A stretch of DNA of 64,000 nucleotides from Ligula intestinalis (lineage: Eukaryota > Platyhelminthes > Cestoda > Diphyllobothriidea > Diphyllobothriidae), in contig JAYGXS010000010.1 of assembly GCA_036362985.1 (NCBI GenBank), positions 7,323,839 to 7,387,838 on the forward strand. Direction: 5' to 3'. This document shows positions 35,540-47,434 of this stretch, in pieces; the first letter of the stretch is position 1; every line of letters starts with the position of its first letter. The position numbers and the translations under genes were made by a program. The notes beneath the pieces are model-generated. The model was not told the origin of the DNA and searched no databases. It saw only the letters and a list, made by a program, of their open reading frames with translations.

Positions 35540-35725
35540 GGCCAGCTCTTTTCATAATCTTTTGGGAGTTGCCACGAAACGGTTGTTTGTACATATGAAT
35601 GGAGAGATTATGCCTTTTTACAAAACGATACCACCAAACCTTGAGTTTAAAGACCGCGTCGTTCGTATATCTCCTGACGGCTGCCATTCTGGGGTTCATA
35701 CGAACGTGATAATATTATCGTGAAG
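35540..35725 (+). pseudogene. Inverted middle piece of the pogo-like transposase
   Basis: The + strand frame reads NGEIMPFYKTIPPNLEF, then RVVRISPDG. This resembles the KTIP...F...VVRV..KGW segment that normally lies between the first and second catalytic blocks of pogo-type transposases. That segment is missing from the minus-strand remnant next to it. An internal inversion after insertion is the simplest reading. The match is short and was judged by eye. Confidence 0.45.
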
Positions 35726-35729
35726 CACA

Positions 35730-36545
35730 GTTATTATAACTCACCTGAGCTCCTGTCTTCAAGGAAGCACAGTGGTGTGTTTTACACAAAATCGCTTCTC
35801 AATAAGTAACCAAAATTAATCGATATATAAAGCACTCCTCCGCAAAGAAAAGTTTGAGAAAAATCAAGGCTTTTAAGTATACCTCGTTGTTTAGAAGATA
35901 CTGTCTAAATATTTGCAGGTTAGACTATGAATAAAACCGGAACCGTGAGCAAGTCAAATCATAACATTTGCACTGTAATTTATTTAGTGAGCTCACGTTG
36001 CATATTTGCATATAACTCTCACTTATATTTAAGTACTTTGATTTGATTTTCTCTAATTATTGAGTTCCGTAGAGATGCCATTGAAATAAAAAAATAAAAT
36101 ATAAGCTTCAAAGTCAACAGTGGCTTTAAAAATTGTTTTTCATTTTGCTACATAGCCTCTTACTAAATTAACTGTAAATACGTGATGTATTTCAATAATG
36201 TGTACCTAGCGTACACAAATGAGAACCAACGCTAAAGCTCACTGGCCAAATTAAGTAGCGAAATTGTCTTGAGAGTCCTTCAAGAACTTTTCTTATTTCA
36301 CATATTAAATCATTCAAATAACAGCTTCAGCAATGAAATGGGTTGCCTCATCATTAACGAGGGAAGGTACAATGGTTCTGATAATCGAAGCCACTTTGAT
36401 GTGAAATCCATGTACACAATCGCGAAAAAAGGGGAACCGCCCACATTGCCAAGCATCATCCCTAAGTGTGATTAGACCTAGATTACTTTAATATTATCTG
36501 CGGAAGAATGCAAGACCCATTATTAACGGTTATCTTCAGTTGACC
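35730..36545. other. AT-rich stretch, nothing recognised
   Basis: The 68-codon open frame at 36269-36475 shows no domain. No repeat family was assigned. Confidence 0.35.
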
Positions 36546-36549
36546 AAAT

Positions 36550-36665
36550 CGTAAAAAATTCGTGACCTCGATGAGAGTCAAACCCACACAGAGCGAGGGA
36601 GGGGACTTTTTGTGCAGCTTAGGTTCTACCACTCAGCTACAAGGCTCTTTGTGAGCCGTGAATTT
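36550..36665 (-). repeat. tRNA-derived SINE-like copy (family B)
   Basis: The minus strand carries a classical A box (TAGCTGAGTGGTAGAACC) and a B-box-like TGGGTTTGACTC. TTGGTCAACT follows, as at 14.05 kb. The anticodon region is expanded, so it is not a working tRNA. Confidence 0.55.
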
Positions 36666-36811
36666 CAGCATAATTAGATCGATTTTAGTTGCCCAGCTTA
36701 TGGTTCGTATAGAATCTACCATAACAAAACAGCAAGCCGACTGTTCAGGCAGGATTTCCTAAGCAATCATTTAGAATTCACCAAAATGACTACTAGGCAC
36801 ACTTTAATTTT

Positions 36812-36872
36812 TAGGAGGGTTCGACTCCCGCTGATGCCACGAACGTCTCTGAGTTGGGTCAACTAAATTAGG
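36812..36872 (+). repeat. SINE-like family B, truncated copy
   Basis: A T-arm-like GAGGGTTCGACTCCCGC is followed by GAGTTGGGTCAACT, the shared family B tail. The A box is missing. Confidence 0.45.
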
Positions 36873-36879
36873 AAAATCT

Positions 36880-38150
36880 TTCAAATCCACCTAACAATGT
36901 GTCTGCTGTCACCAGTATGAAGTACATTGCTCCATTGCTGTTCTTGCTAAAAAATGCTGCCACCTACCATGGTAGGATTGATTTGGACTGTTTTGCGGGC
37001 CCGAAATAGTTCGGTGAAAGGAGGCATTCTGTTGGTTTAAAATGAAATTGAACATTTAAATTTGTACAAGCATATACAAGAAAGATATAATCTATCAAAG
37101 ATTATCTTATTTGCTTCTCCACAATCAATATGTTTTGTTCTTCAAAGGCTGTGCACATTTTGCCATGCTAGCCCTGCTTCACATAATTCCGAGAGATCTG
37201 TCTCCGTCTAATACAATAACATGGCGAAGAACAATTCTAAACGCATCGAGAAGAAGATGAGTCGACCGCTGAAACAATACGTTTATTCACCTGGCATTTC
37301 GAGATCCGTCGCGGATTCGCCATCAAGGCTTTAGTCGAAGATAACTGGTTTGAGCAGGGCATTTTGCATCCTGCTAATGATAATCCAAACCAGATTTATT
37401 GGCTCTGCTGAACGGATAAGACTCAACAAAAGATGTTAGTAAAAGGATGGCATCGACTTAAATGGTTGCTTTAACAAAAACAAAACTTTTTTGTGATGTT
37501 TAATCCTTCCAAAAAAGCTATGGCACGCTCAAACGAATTTATCTAATATCATTAGAATGTCAATTGTATTTAATCAAATACCACTCGCTTTGAAATATCC
37601 GTTAGTGCCAAACATGACCCATTATTCGGTTTCTTCCTAATTCAGAACTCCTAATATAATCTTATTATACCTCAAGTCTTTCTGATCTAAACTTTTAACG
37701 CTACCCGCAAGCGATCAGTGTTATTCATTTGCGGGTCCTTTTTCTCCACATGCGATGGTTAAATTATTGGATTTTCAAAGAAAAAAAACTCTCATTTTAT
37801 GCTATAACAGTTTCAAAGATTTACGGTAAACCAAACCAAAATGCAATTCTGCGCTTTTTCTTTAATTTTGGCGACAACGGACGTAATGAATCCGTTTAAC
37901 ACCAAAAGACGTGCTTAAAATAGGGGGCCACAATGGATAAGTTGTCAAAATGTATGTCAACAGAATAGATTAAATTTATGTTCAACAAATCTGTCTCATA
38001 CATTTTAATTGTTATGAACCTTTTGCAACGGTAATCGTCGCAGCATTTGTGGCAGTTTAAAATAATGGCCAAAAAGTCTGTTTTGTTCCGGTGTTTCGCT
38101 TATCAACAACAATCAAGCAAAACAGGCGTCCACTGCTGAGCAAGTTAAAA
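36880..38150. other. Unassigned AT-rich region
   Basis: No gene was recognised. A frame near 37.28-37.40 kb reads RGFAIKALVEDNWFEQG, which looks protein-like, but I cannot assign it to a family and the open stretch is short. Confidence 0.3.
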
Positions 38151-38204
38151 TAAGGCTACCAGTAAAGTCTTCAGTATCCCGAAGGAAATAGAAGGTTCGC
38201 GATC

Positions 38205-38520
38205 CAGGTAATTGTATGGCTTTTCGAACACCAGATCAATTGATTTATTGTTCTGAGCTTTCAAACTCTTACCGTAGTCCATTCTCAGAGATGAGAAAGC
38301 AACGAAAAAAAGAGGGTAATTATAGTGGCCATAGACCAATCAACTGTCAGAAATCACGAGGTTTTCAAAAGGTTAGATGCAGCAATCGCAAAAGGATGAA
38401 GGAAGAGAGTAATTAGCTGTCGGTGGGGTCGGGGGGGGAATTATATTGGCGTACGCTAATAAGCTGTCAGTGGAGGTGGGTGTCATGAACAGCAATTAGT
38501 GTGCCGCCTTATCACCCAAA
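38205..38520 (+). repeat. Left inverted arm of PLE-2
   Basis: This arm is the inverse of 39128-39445, and the two are well conserved. Shared blocks include ACCAGATCAATTGATT, CAGAGATGAGAAAGCA, CCAATCAACTGT and TGGCGTACGC. Both arms encode the peptide CSELSNSYRSPFSEMRKQ or a close variant. Two similar units, TAGCTGTCGGTGGGG and AAGCTGTCAGTGGAGG, lie in tandem within the arm. Confidence 0.75.
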
Positions 38521-38594
38521 TTCCTTTATCAAAAAAAAGCAAAAGCTGAGTGAACAGATGACGGCCCAGACAAAATCAATCCGAAGTCTGGAGG

Positions 38595-39152
38595 GTCATT
38601 CCCTACATAAAAGGGGTTTTTGAAGCAGTCTCATGACTGTTACAACCTGCTGGCGTAGGCAAAGCCCATCGACCTAAAGCGACAATACGCCGCCAGGTGA
38701 TGCAACCTAAAGGCAGACTGCCTCCTACAGAAAAATCGGCAGTCGTCTACAAGAAAATTTGCCAGGAGGATGACTGCAATTATGTTGGAGAAACAGGCCG
38801 CAAATAGCAGACCCGCCTACACGAGCACAAACGAGCGGCCCAGAGACTGGACCCAAACTCGCAACTGGCAGCACACATCGCAGAGACTGGCCATAACTGC
38901 GATATTCGAGGAGTGGCTATCGTAGGCCGAGGAACCTCAAAAGCCGAAAGGCTGACGCTCGAGGCGTGGTACTCAGATGCCAAATCGGTCAACAGGCATC
39001 TAGACCTGCTAGCGGCCTACAAAGTGTTGCACCATTGTAAGGGAAAAAGGCGTAACGAAGCCAAACAAAAGGCAAGAATGGCAAATGAAGAGGATCCCAT
39101 GAATAACTGGCTAAGGGAGAAAGCATGGTCACCAGGACCCTCTAACGGGTGA
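38595..39152 (+). pseudogene. PLE-2 linker and GIY-YIG endonuclease, nearly complete
   Basis: One frame runs from VIPYIKGVFEA through KATIRRQVMQPKG and VVYKKICQ to DCNYVGETGRK. It continues with TRLHEHKRAAQRLDPNS, HIAETGHNC and SKAERLTLEAWYSD, and ends at a TGA at 39150-39152. It therefore covers the reverse transcriptase C-terminal linker, the GIY-YIG core (VVYKK / YVGETG), the Arg helix, and the downstream WYSD...NRH tail. Only two in-frame stops interrupt it: a TGA near 38634 and a TAG after GETGRK. It is the best-preserved endonuclease in the window but is not functional as read. The protein would nick DNA for target-primed insertion. Confidence 0.8.
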
Positions 39153-39445
39153 CAATGTGCCACACTAATTGTTGTTTATGACCCCACCTCCACTGATAAC
39201 TTATTTGCGTACGCCACTATAATTGCCCCCCAACCCCACTGACAGATAGTTACTCTCTTCCCCATCTTTTTTCGATTGCTGCTTCTAACCCCTTGAAAAC
39301 CTTCCGATTTTTAACAGTTGATTGGCCTATAGCCACTTTAATTGCCCCCTTTTTTGGCTGCTTTCTCATCTCTGAAAATGGGCTGCTGTAAGAGTTCGAA
39401 AGCTCAGACCAATCAATCAATTGATCTGGTTCTCTAAAAACCTTC
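39128..39445 (-). repeat. Right inverted arm of PLE-2
   Basis: This is the inverse of 38205-38520. The minus-strand open frame at 39250-39495 is the mirror of the frame in the left arm and is best regarded as repeat. Confidence 0.75.
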
Positions 39446-39779
39446 TTCCTCGTCCAGTCTTCAATATTTTTCTGCTGCAGAGTGAGGACCTGCAATTTCC
39501 GATGGAACTATGCATCAAACATAAACGTTCATACTATCATGATGCAAGGAAGCAATGATTTGCGAAAAAAGTCTCAGTCGGATTTTTTTTATTCATTTTT
39601 ATCGTGCTGCAGCCTTAATGAGGACCATGGTGAAGTTTTTTTAATTTTTTTTTCAAATATTCAAAGGCTTTTCGTCTATTTATATTGTAAGAGTCATTGC
39701 ACGTTGTGTATATAAGTTCCGCACTTATAACTGCAACCTTGGAATCATCTGCCCATACACGAAACCCGAAAATAACAAT

Positions 39780-39905
39780 TAAAGCAAGGGTTTTTTACAT
39801 AGTGCACCTTACATTCCGCTAGACCCCGTATATTTTTTTCTACGGAAAACGTGGTTATAGGGGTTTTGGGGTTCGAGAATTAGAACAGGCAATGCATGGA
39901 ATTTA
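39780..39905 (+). repeat. Repeat family 3, copy 1
   Basis: The core GTGGTTATAGGGGTTTTGG, preceded by a GTGCACC...CCC block, recurs at 55.61-55.70 kb (+) and as its inverse near 56.06-56.15 kb. Confidence 0.5.
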
Positions 39906-39984
39906 TATAAGGAAGTTTGATGTGGTAAAATGTAGTTGTCTTTGTTGCACACGACTGTAAGCATGTACAATAAAGGTGTGCGCG

Positions 39985-40690
39985 GTGCCTCGTCACGCGG
40001 CGACGCCAGCTTAGGATTATTAAAATGTACCAGCGTTCAAAAGTGGACAGTTTGTCAATTATTCTCCTTGTGTCCTGGGATAATTTCAGTCTACTATATC
40101 ATTATCCGACTGCAACTGCATAAGTGGGCTTTTCATAAGGAAAAAAATGCATATAGCAATTTTTTTAACTGTTCTAGTGCCTATCATATTTCTTTATTCA
40201 TAAAACACCTAAAACCACCGTTTCGCTAGTACAAGGGACTAGGGATATATGATGTGCAACACTTAAAGTACTGTTACCAATATCGGCTTAAATCTAAAAA
40301 CAGCATAGCCACTAACTATTGCCTTAGCGTAGCTGAGAGCATGATACCTTCCCAGACTGTCGCTTTGCTTCCAACTGAGGTAAAGTGAACAGCATCTGCC
40401 GGCGAAGTTGCAAGAAACGCACGCATTCCATCTCCCTACGCTGTACATTGTAATTTTTTTTGTTATTTTGTTTCATTATAAAGGACCAACATAAAAATCA
40501 AGCGAAAATGGCGACGCGAGATTAGGATTATTAAAATGTACCAACGTCCAATATTTAGAAAACTATAAAAATTATTTTATTGCGTAGTGAGAAAGAATTC
40601 AGTCTATTATATCATTATCTGACAAAAACTGACCGAAAGCACTGCATTAGAGGTTTTGTCATTAGAAAATCTCTATATCTTTAAGGAATA
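39985..40690 (+). repeat. Tandem-like pair around TTATTAAAATGTACCA
   Basis: Two copies lie about 515 bases apart. They share GGCGACGC, then TTAGGATTATTAAAATGTAC, then TTCAGTCTACTATATCATTA or a close variant. The interval between them contains repeat family 4 copy 2. Confidence 0.55.
40135..40295 (+). repeat. Repeat family 4, copy 2
   Basis: This is the counterpart of 24.58-24.80 kb, with AAAACCACCGTTTCG, then GGGACTAGGGATATATGATG, then TTACCAATATCGG. Confidence 0.5.
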
Positions 40691-40699
40691 CCTGGAAAA

Positions 40700-42800
40700 G
40701 GTAAGTTTGAGTCCTCAAATCCCTCATAATCGACGTTTATTTGCCAGATTACCAGGTTTCATTGCGCTCTACAAAATCAAACCCTTAAGTTATATTCTTT
40801 TTTTCTATTCAGTTTCTTGTATTCCGCTCGCTAACACTGGGGGCAACTGATAAAAAGATACGGTGGAGGTTCTTTAAGGGTTCACTGTAGGACCAGCGAC
40901 CCATATTTAGCAACACGGTAAATGCCACCATTAAGTCTTCTGGCGTTAAATGCGTAAATATCGCGGTGCTCAAGTAAATAAAAAATTAAAACGTTTGACT
41001 TAACGGAGAGATGATTTCCAGAATGCAGTTCCGAAGGAGGCTATGCAATCGCGAAAACAGGATGTTAATTGGTTTAAGTTTCGCACCCAAGCCTTAATTC
41101 ATCATCAAAGACAACCGTTCGAAAACGCTGATAGTTATAGTACGCAAGAGGATGCCTGCTACGAACCATGAATACTGTACAATCTGTGCATGTTTCACTG
41201 CTATCTGTGCATGGCTCAGACTATCCTACCATTATCTATGACAAAGAATTTTCAACAGAATCCAAAAAGTCAGGAAGATAAAACTCCTGTTCTAGTGATC
41301 GCATCTTCATCTTTCGTCGAAAAAGGGTCTCTGAGAAGAATAGTAAACGCCAAACCAAAAACTTTTTTTCCAGCGAAAGCATATTTTTCTTCTGAAATAA
41401 CAAGCTTTTATATATTAGAGTCAATTCAACAGATTGTCGGCTCTTGTACTCATGCTAATTGGACTCTTTGAATGGAGATGATCTTACTGTCATCACATAG
41501 TTGCGAAGTAGTTGCACTTTTTGCTGCTATGCTTATTTGAGGTGACGTAAAAGACCATGTGATTTGAAATTCGCTTTGAAAAACTCAAAATTTCACTATT
41601 ATTTTCGTGCGATGCGTCTTAAAACAGGCCTGTCGCCTCAGGTAATATCACCATGGCAAATGACTGCGAAACGACAAAATACGCTACTTGTGCATTTTGC
41701 TTAACACTACTTCGTTGTGCGCTATTATAATACAAGTGTAAATCACATGAAGTTGTTGCCCTTTCTCTTTCTTATTCAGGGCGCATGTTTTCGAATCTAA
41801 AAAAATCCTCGCTTTGGGTACAAGACATTAGGGAAGTGTGAAAATCAAAAATAGAAACGGAATGCCTATTTCTGGAATGTGCTACATAGTCCGACCGTGG
41901 CGTTTTTTAATGACAAAGTGAGCTAGTCTGTCTGACTGAAAATTATGGCCTTCAGTGTCTAGAAAGTTTTACACGGCGCCTCCGCCACGGTAGTGTAGGT
42001 GCAAATGTCGACATTTATGAGCTCAGTAAATTAAAAAAAGCATAGCAGACGTCTGCTTGTTAAAGGGTTTTTATTAAAGTAATACAGACAACTCCATAAA
42101 CCTGAGGGGGCATGGGTTATAAACATTAAGCTTAACATGTTTCGCTTTTAGGCAGACTATCGGCACCACAAAACGTTTAAAATGTGTGGCGTTTGGAGCA
42201 AATTGCGCTAATATATACAGCATGGTGAATACTGCATGCTAAATGCCTTAGGTAGTAAAAGTTTGATCATAACTCGCAGAAAAGCGTGCAGGGATTTACA
42301 AAATTTTCGAAATAATTATGAGCAGCATTAGGCATATTCAATATTTATAAGCAATATAAGAATAACTTAGTGTTTGTTAAGAAAAAGAAAAATTACCCGA
42401 TAATGTCCCAGGTCCGGTGACGTAAAAATTAGCTATAAATTAGGACAATAAATGAGATGTAAAATGAAAAATGAAAATAAACTTTTTTTTCAAAATATTT
42501 TTTACATAAAAACATTGGATAACTATTTATTGAATGTCGTTTAATAAATACTGGCTTAATTTCCATCGTTCTTTTTTGTCTTCATATGTTGATTGAATTG
42601 GATTGGAAATGTAAGAAGTTACTTCTTCTTTAAAGCGGATTATTTTCCACATAAGGAAATAATTTCCGTGACCTGCTTTAAGCTTGCTAAGGCAAAAAGA
42701 CTGGCCATATATATTACAATGTTTTTGAAATGCGGACAATTTTTCTTAATTAATAGCGCAAAATTGGAGCGAACAGTAAACAAAAAAGTATAATTCTACA
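40700..42800. other. Unassigned AT-rich region
   Basis: No gene recognised. The open frames at 40656-40850 and 41190-41471 lack domains and supporting splice sites. Confidence 0.4.
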
Positions 42801-42814
42801 TGACTTACCTTCTA

Positions 42815-44800
42815 AATAGCTTTATTAACATTTCGTTTGCGGTTGCATATGCGGTCATAGTACCCATTTGCAGAGGTGGGTGGCGTTGCGAATCAAAATC
42901 CGATGAAAGGGTTTTTATAACTGGCGTTTTTGAAAAAAAACACTTCACATGTTCGTTGAGCATAATTTTTAGAACTTCTATTGTTGCTCGTTTCTGAAAA
43001 TAAATGCGCTTCCTTAAATGTGGCTTCACTTGCATCTTTCAAAATATCAGACCATATTTTCCAATTCGGAAAGGGATAATTTTTCCACTTCCTTGTACTT
43101 TTTCTTGAATTTTTCCATATCACGATGCACATTAACAAAAAATTTGGTTCTGTTGTATGTTTTATCATAGGAACTTTCTTCGATATAAACTTACTCATGA
43201 TTTAGCCAAAATCAGTGCCCGTTTCGCTCGATATTTTTGACGAAGAGTGTATTATTCCAAACTTAAGCCCTAATAATTACTAAATCCACCTAGTTGACCA
43301 AAATAATCGGTCCAAATATATGCTTAACCACCAAGTTAAATTTTATCATTCAAATTGCATGCAGGATTCGCCGTATTCTATACATATATTGTTTTAAATT
43401 CTCTAGTAAATCAAGTTAATAAGCAGCAGTGCAACTGATAGATTAAATCACATTTAAAACTGTAAAACCTACCATAAATTTCGTTTGCAAGGATTGTGCA
43501 TACTGCACATTCGGCTGCAGATTAAAAAAATTGAAAAAGAAAGCTCAAACATTCTCTGAGCCATTGCTACATCTTGACATGGATAAGTCTGTCAAAAATG
43601 TACTATTCATGCTCTTCAGTAGACAGTATGTGTAATGAAATGTTAAGATCAAAATGCTCACGGGAGGTTTAGGTCGTTTGAGGTTTGTTATTTTGCTTAT
43701 TGAGTTGACTTGCGGCGCAAAATCTGGTTATTAGAATCGTTCAGTTCAAATCGCATATTGGGACAAACAGGGGTGGAATGGGGCCAAATAAAAGGCCTGT
43801 TGATATCCATGGTATGTTTTACGCTATAAAGCGCATACTATTTCGCGAGTTTTGTCGTAGACTTTCATTTTTTCGTGGCAATGAGTTAATTCATGTAGTT
43901 AATATTCTATAACCAAAACCCAAACAGACAGCTGTATAAAAGAGAATGTTTAATAACTTCTTGCTTGGGTGAATTATTTTAATAACTACCTTATTTTGAA
44001 GGCCTTTGACAAACACGCAGATTATGATCCTTCATTATGGCCAATTGGCTGTAACCAGTAGAAAGCGTAGTGTGAATCACCACATCGAAAGCGATTGAAC
44101 TTTCACCCTAATCAAAATCCTAAAAATATACGTTTTTTATAACAGTGTTCCGGCAGACACACTTGGCGTACTGTGATAAAGCTATTTCGGGCTATTGGCC
44201 CTCATCAGCCACGGGCAGCCAACTGTAGTGTAGGAAATGAAGTTGCCGCCGCACCCGAGTTTTGAACTAACGCCTCGCCAGTCAGGGGCAGACGGATAGA
44301 TATCACTCGTAATGTACAAAAAATGGTACGTTTATGATTGCACCTTCCAATTCCTTTTACGTTGATTAGTCAGTGATGGGCATTTCCTTATGACATCTGA
44401 CGAAGTATCCTACACCTTGACGTCCCAATCGGCAAAACCATGCGAAAATTGGTCTGCTTTTGTTCCACGTAAATCCCGCAATATATAAACTCAAGGAACA
44501 AATGAGAATACTTGTGAAAACTTGTTGGAAAACATATTCAACCTTCAGGCTGTGCGGTTGCAGCCATGCATTGCATTGCATCTCAAAATTTAATAAGATG
44601 ATTACTTTCTAACTAATTCTACGTTTGCTGTTTTATCGACTTGGATTTTTTACAAACAGCCTTATCCTATATTTAAAACATTAGTTTACATAGCACGCCC
44701 GTTTTTCACTTTTTCTGAAATTTGCCTTCTTGCAAATAGGCTGGTATTTCTAAACAATTTAATATGAAGATCAACCATTGCTTCACTGATGCAAGGCTTT
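42815..44800 (+). repeat. AT-rich repeat family 1, copy C (interrupted by a SINE)
   Basis: The 42.82-43.19 kb part matches copy B at 16.09-16.42 kb, and the 43.86-44.58 kb part matches copies A, B and D. Between 44.16 and 44.31 kb the alignment is broken by a family A SINE-like sequence. Minus-strand open frames at 42805-43035 and 42893-43198 lie inside the repeat and have no known domain. Confidence 0.6.
44160..44315 (-). repeat. SINE-like family A copy inside repeat family 1 copy C
   Basis: It contains CTATTTCGGGCTATTGGCCC, then TCATCAGCCA, and an inverse B-box-like CCCGAGTTTTGAACTAAC. It therefore lies on the minus strand. The flanking repeat resumes at AATGTACAAAAAATGGTACG, which corresponds to AAATGGTAAGTTTACAATTG in copy A. 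Confidence 0.6.
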
Positions 44801-44809
44801 GGGGATGGC

Positions 44810-46940
44810 AGCTTTGACTTAGTTTGCGTAAGAGAGAGTTTCTTGCAAAAGTCCTTAGATCTCATGAGTTAGAACACCTACTGCATACTGTCTCTTAAAG
44901 CATCTGCATGCGATTACATTAATTCGTTTGTATAAGAATTCAACTTGCGGGAGGGTGCATATTAGAAAGCTTAAAATAGCAGTTTTTTAGCCGATGTTGT
45001 AATATTTCCAACGTAAAGTTTTATATCAGGACTGAAAAACTATTTGGAAAAGGTCTCAGTCAAGAATTCAATGAATTACTTATAATAGTTTAAAGTCAAG
45101 AAAAAGAAAAGATAAGCACGTTAATTAGCGCATGCGCGCTGTTTATGATAAGGGGTAAGATTATCTTAAATCTGTTAAATAAATTGTGCAGTTTGCTGTA
45201 AGTTTGCTAGGCGAATGTGTAGGTCAGCCGCAATTTAAAAGCAAAGAGTCAATGCGATAGAATCTTTTAAAATGGGTAAACCCACAGTTGCAGATAATAT
45301 CTGGAACAAATAATGATAAGCCATCAGAAGTCAATGATCCTTTGGCTTCATGTCTGAGCTTCGGACAAAAATAAACTGCTTTAGACCTGTGCTGCACACA
45401 CCGACTTCCGGTTTTTTGAAGGCAAAACGCAACTGCCCGCTCATCGTCCCGTAATAAGGAGAGATCGTCGCCTGTTAAATCCCGTGCAAATGATGCCTGC
45501 GATGTTCATTCTCTTCGGTCTTAACCACAGCCCAGATTTTTGTTACTGTGCGGTTCCTCCACGCAGGTGCAAATGTAAAAATTAAGACGCAGTGCAAAAT
45601 GCGGATGCCCAGTTTAAGCTACTGGAAAATATTTCACTGCAGTAGAATTGAAACTAGACTGCCAACTTCATGAAACGCAAAGATACGAGGCAGCTTATGT
45701 TGTACAGCAGATTGGCCTGAGCCGCAGAATATTGCTTACTATAAGAGTATTCAGATTAGTAAAATGAAGAAAAAGTTGGTTTTAAAATAATGCAAATCCA
45801 AAGCCTCTGCCCTTACAAACGCTGAATAGCAAAATGTGCAGCTGCGGTGTGCTGTACTATACAAGGGCATTACTAAAATTTAAAAATAGTAGACTGTTTT
45901 TTTGAAAAGAACGGCAAAATTAGTTGTACCTGTATAAAAATAATGTTAATGGGAGAAGCGAAAATCGCACTGTATGCGGAAAAAGAGAACAAAAGCCAGC
46001 TAAGAAGATATTTTGAAAGTCAGATACGCTTTTTTACCATAAAACTTAGCGACCTAACTTGCCTAGCCGTCGTTTTTTTCCACAGTGAACGACCGTAGAC
46101 AAGCAAATGCCTGAGCGGCCACGACATGCCGCAGTTTTTCTTTTTTACTCCCTACAAAAAAGGTATAGAATTGACATCTGCCTCCAGTTTAGTCTAGGCG
46201 AAAAGGGAAAATTTAATCGGAATGGTGGAAATTTATCAGTTTACGCAACACCTCAGTTTTTATTTTATACCACGTTGTTGCAGAGTTGAGATCCTAAAAC
46301 GCACCCTAAACGCTAACAAATATACCGAATTATTATTCTTGGAATCCTGATTTCCCTTCTTATACGCATGCATTACACTTGCAAAGTTTTCCTGCAAGAA
46401 AGGTGACAAGAAAATGTACGATAAGCGAAAGTCTTACGAGGTAGCACTTAGCCTTACTACACTGATGCCCAAGAATGAAGATGTTTCCAAAGTCTGTCCA
46501 AATTGTATTTGCTATGTAAACAACTCAAGGATATGAGATAACAACTCTTTATGATCAAATCATGCTTCGTGCGTTAATTTCAAATGCCCATTACAGAATT
46601 CAGAAATTCTAAGTTGCTGAGGGACAATACATGTATTTTTGCCGAAGCAAACTTACTTCATATGTTTCTGAATCGCTGAACGAGACAAGAATTCATGCTT
46701 CCGACACTAAATGATAGAAGAACAGAAAAGTTCTAGCTAAGAAATGGATGTATATTACCAAACGATCTTTCACAAGCAAGAATTACTGAAAATTATCAAG
46801 CCCACCTCAATTATCTACCAAAACATTTTTCAAAAAATACTTGCCTCATTGAGTTCGCGCGTCGATGCATGAGACAATAGAAATACAAAGTAAAAGAACT
46901 AGATTTTCGTGATTAGGCGCAGAATCCAAGAAATTGGTGA
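44810..46940. other. Unassigned region with a small GC-richer block
   Basis: A GC-richer block lies at about 45.37-45.56 kb. Its minus strand reads RDLTGDDLSLLRDDERA in one open stretch, without a family match. The remainder is AT-rich and featureless. Confidence 0.35.
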
Positions 46941-46949
46941 ACACTTTCA

Positions 46950-47395
46950 TGTTTTAAAAACGTGTCCGAGCACGTTGAAAGACGCCTGAGGAAGCATCAA
47001 ATGTCAGTGGCACACAAGTCAGCGAATACTCTGCGAAATCAACTTGTACAAACTGAGGACAGGGTTGGATATTTAGACAGAAACGAAGTCATTTACAGGA
47101 TCCCTTGTGGCGGCTGCAATGCAGTTTATTGTGGACAGACAGGACAATTGACTATCACACGCTTACGCGAACATTAACGAGCAGTTAAGTGGTGATATTA
47201 ATTTTCCTAAGTCACTATGCAAAAAATAGAAACTGGACACCAATTTGCATTGGCCGAAACTTGTATTGCTGGACCTTGCCTATGCAAGAATTGTCGTGCG
47301 TCTTTAAAAGCCATCAACTACGACGACTCATGCATGAAGAGGCACCTTTAATTGGATGCGATATACACCATCCTCAGGGGAAGATATAAAAGGAG
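46950..47395 (+). pseudogene. PLE-3 GIY-YIG endonuclease remnant
   Basis: The + strand reads SANTLRNQLVQTEDRVG, then EVIYRIPCGGCNAVYCGQTG, then TRLREH. After a stop and frame damage come IETGHQFALAET and a weak tail with DDSCMKRHL. The IY / YCG core with the CxxC pair is that of a Penelope-like endonuclease. The Arg helix is followed at once by a stop at about 47174, and the continuation lies in shifted frames, so the copy is dead. No inverted arms were found around it. Confidence 0.7.
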
Positions 47396-47434
47396 ACAGC
47401 ATACCAAGACCAGCAAAAGCAAAACCAGCTGTCA

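Larger units (their letters stand above)
38205..39445 (+). mobile_element. PLE-2, truncated Penelope-like element with inverted arms
   Basis: This element is about 1.24 kb with the same plan as PLE-1: an inverted arm, a GIY-YIG 3' coding part, and a second arm. The arm sequences are unrelated to those of PLE-1, so two different PLE families independently left the same truncated architecture. Its arms are more similar to each other than those of PLE-1, suggesting a younger insertion. GC is raised over the coding part. Confidence 0.75.

Noticed and set aside
38780..38992. Minus-strand open frame over PLE-2
   Set aside because: It is antisense to the well-supported GIY-YIG frame and has no domain of its own.
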